Shown here in pieces: positions 63,978 through 64,000 of a DNA stretch of 64,000 nt. Below the pieces are notes generated by a model that made no database searches, was not told the origin of the DNA, and worked only from the letters and a program-made list of their open reading frames with translations. Source of the stretch: Solimonas_A sp052035235 (GTDB lineage Bacteria > Pseudomonadota > Gammaproteobacteria > Nevskiales > Nevskiaceae); the NCBI GenBank assembly GCA_052035235.1, contig JBPOHT010000029.1:1-64000 (forward strand), written 5' to 3'. Made by a program: the position numbers and the translations under genes. The stretch's first letter is position 1; each line of letters opens with the position of its first letter.

Positions 63978-64000
63978 GTCATGCCGCCGAAAGTCGGCAT
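63978..64000. repeat. REPIN-type repeat, start of a diverged copy
   Basis: GTCATGCCGCCGAAAGTCGG and three further bases match the left arm of the REPIN family with two changes. It runs off the right edge. The preceding 83 bases after the transporter stop hold nothing else that I recognise. Confidence 0.7.

Overview
The window is high-GC (roughly two-thirds G+C by eye), gene-dense DNA from a chromosome of a gammaproteobacterium. Gene content points to a Nevskiales/Solimonadaceae- or Xanthomonadales-like heterotroph: a ketosteroid isomerase, a cytochrome P450, a fused acyl-CoA mutase, several esterases and lipases, a lexA2-imuA-imuB-dnaE2 mutagenesis cassette, and many short palindromic intergenic repeats. 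This placement is inference from gene content; no rRNA or other decisive marker is present.

Layout. 1-10 kb: the end of an ilvE-type aminotransferase with a strong terminator, a divergent HxlR regulator/carboxymuconolactone-decarboxylase pair, an amidohydrolase, an HDOD protein, a secreted PHB-depolymerase-like esterase, a lipoprotein amidase, and a RIO kinase followed by a 33-residue basic peptide. 10-24 kb: membrane dipeptidase, cytochrome P450, an SDR, NTF2-like and lipoprotein genes, an FAD dehydrogenase-rlmA-DUF808 run, then a 1148-residue IcmF-type mutase divergent from an AraC regulator. 24-32 kb: a cysteine-pair repeat protein, a six-TM nucleotide cyclase, a voltage-sensor protein without a pore, a ketosteroid isomerase operon divergent from a LuxR regulator across a 16-bp palindrome, and a tightly overlapped four-gene operon (thioesterase, membrane protein, SGNH hydrolase, VOC protein).

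32-39 kb holds the SOS mutagenesis cassette on the minus strand (lexA2, imuA, imuB, a VOC gene, then dnaE2 after a repeat), with a palindromic operator candidate before lexA2. 39-45 kb has a lipoprotein/Tat phospholipase C pair, a tRNA-binding-domain protein, and an ilv operon with an attenuator: a 20-residue leader peptide rich in Ile and Val, an intrinsic terminator, an acetolactate synthase catalytic subunit, and a second branched-chain aminotransferase, without a small regulatory subunit. 45-48 kb is a lower-GC three-gene module (spermidine-synthase-like, DUF3142, large secreted protein).

49-56 kb contains two hotdog/DUF3617 genes, a beta-lactamase-fold hydrolase, a ferredoxin reductase (a possible P450 partner), a response regulator with a degenerate HD-GYP domain, a lipase and selO. 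56-64 kb is the most unusual stretch: a zinc-ribbon/class III nucleotide cyclase/ATPase/helical-repeat protein, then a LolA-like periplasmic lipid-carrier protein, then an RND/MMPL transporter carrying a C-terminal cyclic-nucleotide-binding domain. The arrangement suggests envelope lipid transport controlled directly by a cyclic nucleotide made next door.

The intergenic DNA is full of repeats: an ~80-bp REPIN (four full copies plus two partial ones), a 48-bp two-hairpin element (three copies, one nested inside another repeat), and two GTAGCC...GGCTAC families. No RAYT-type transposase, insertion sequence, CRISPR array, rRNA or complete tRNA was found.
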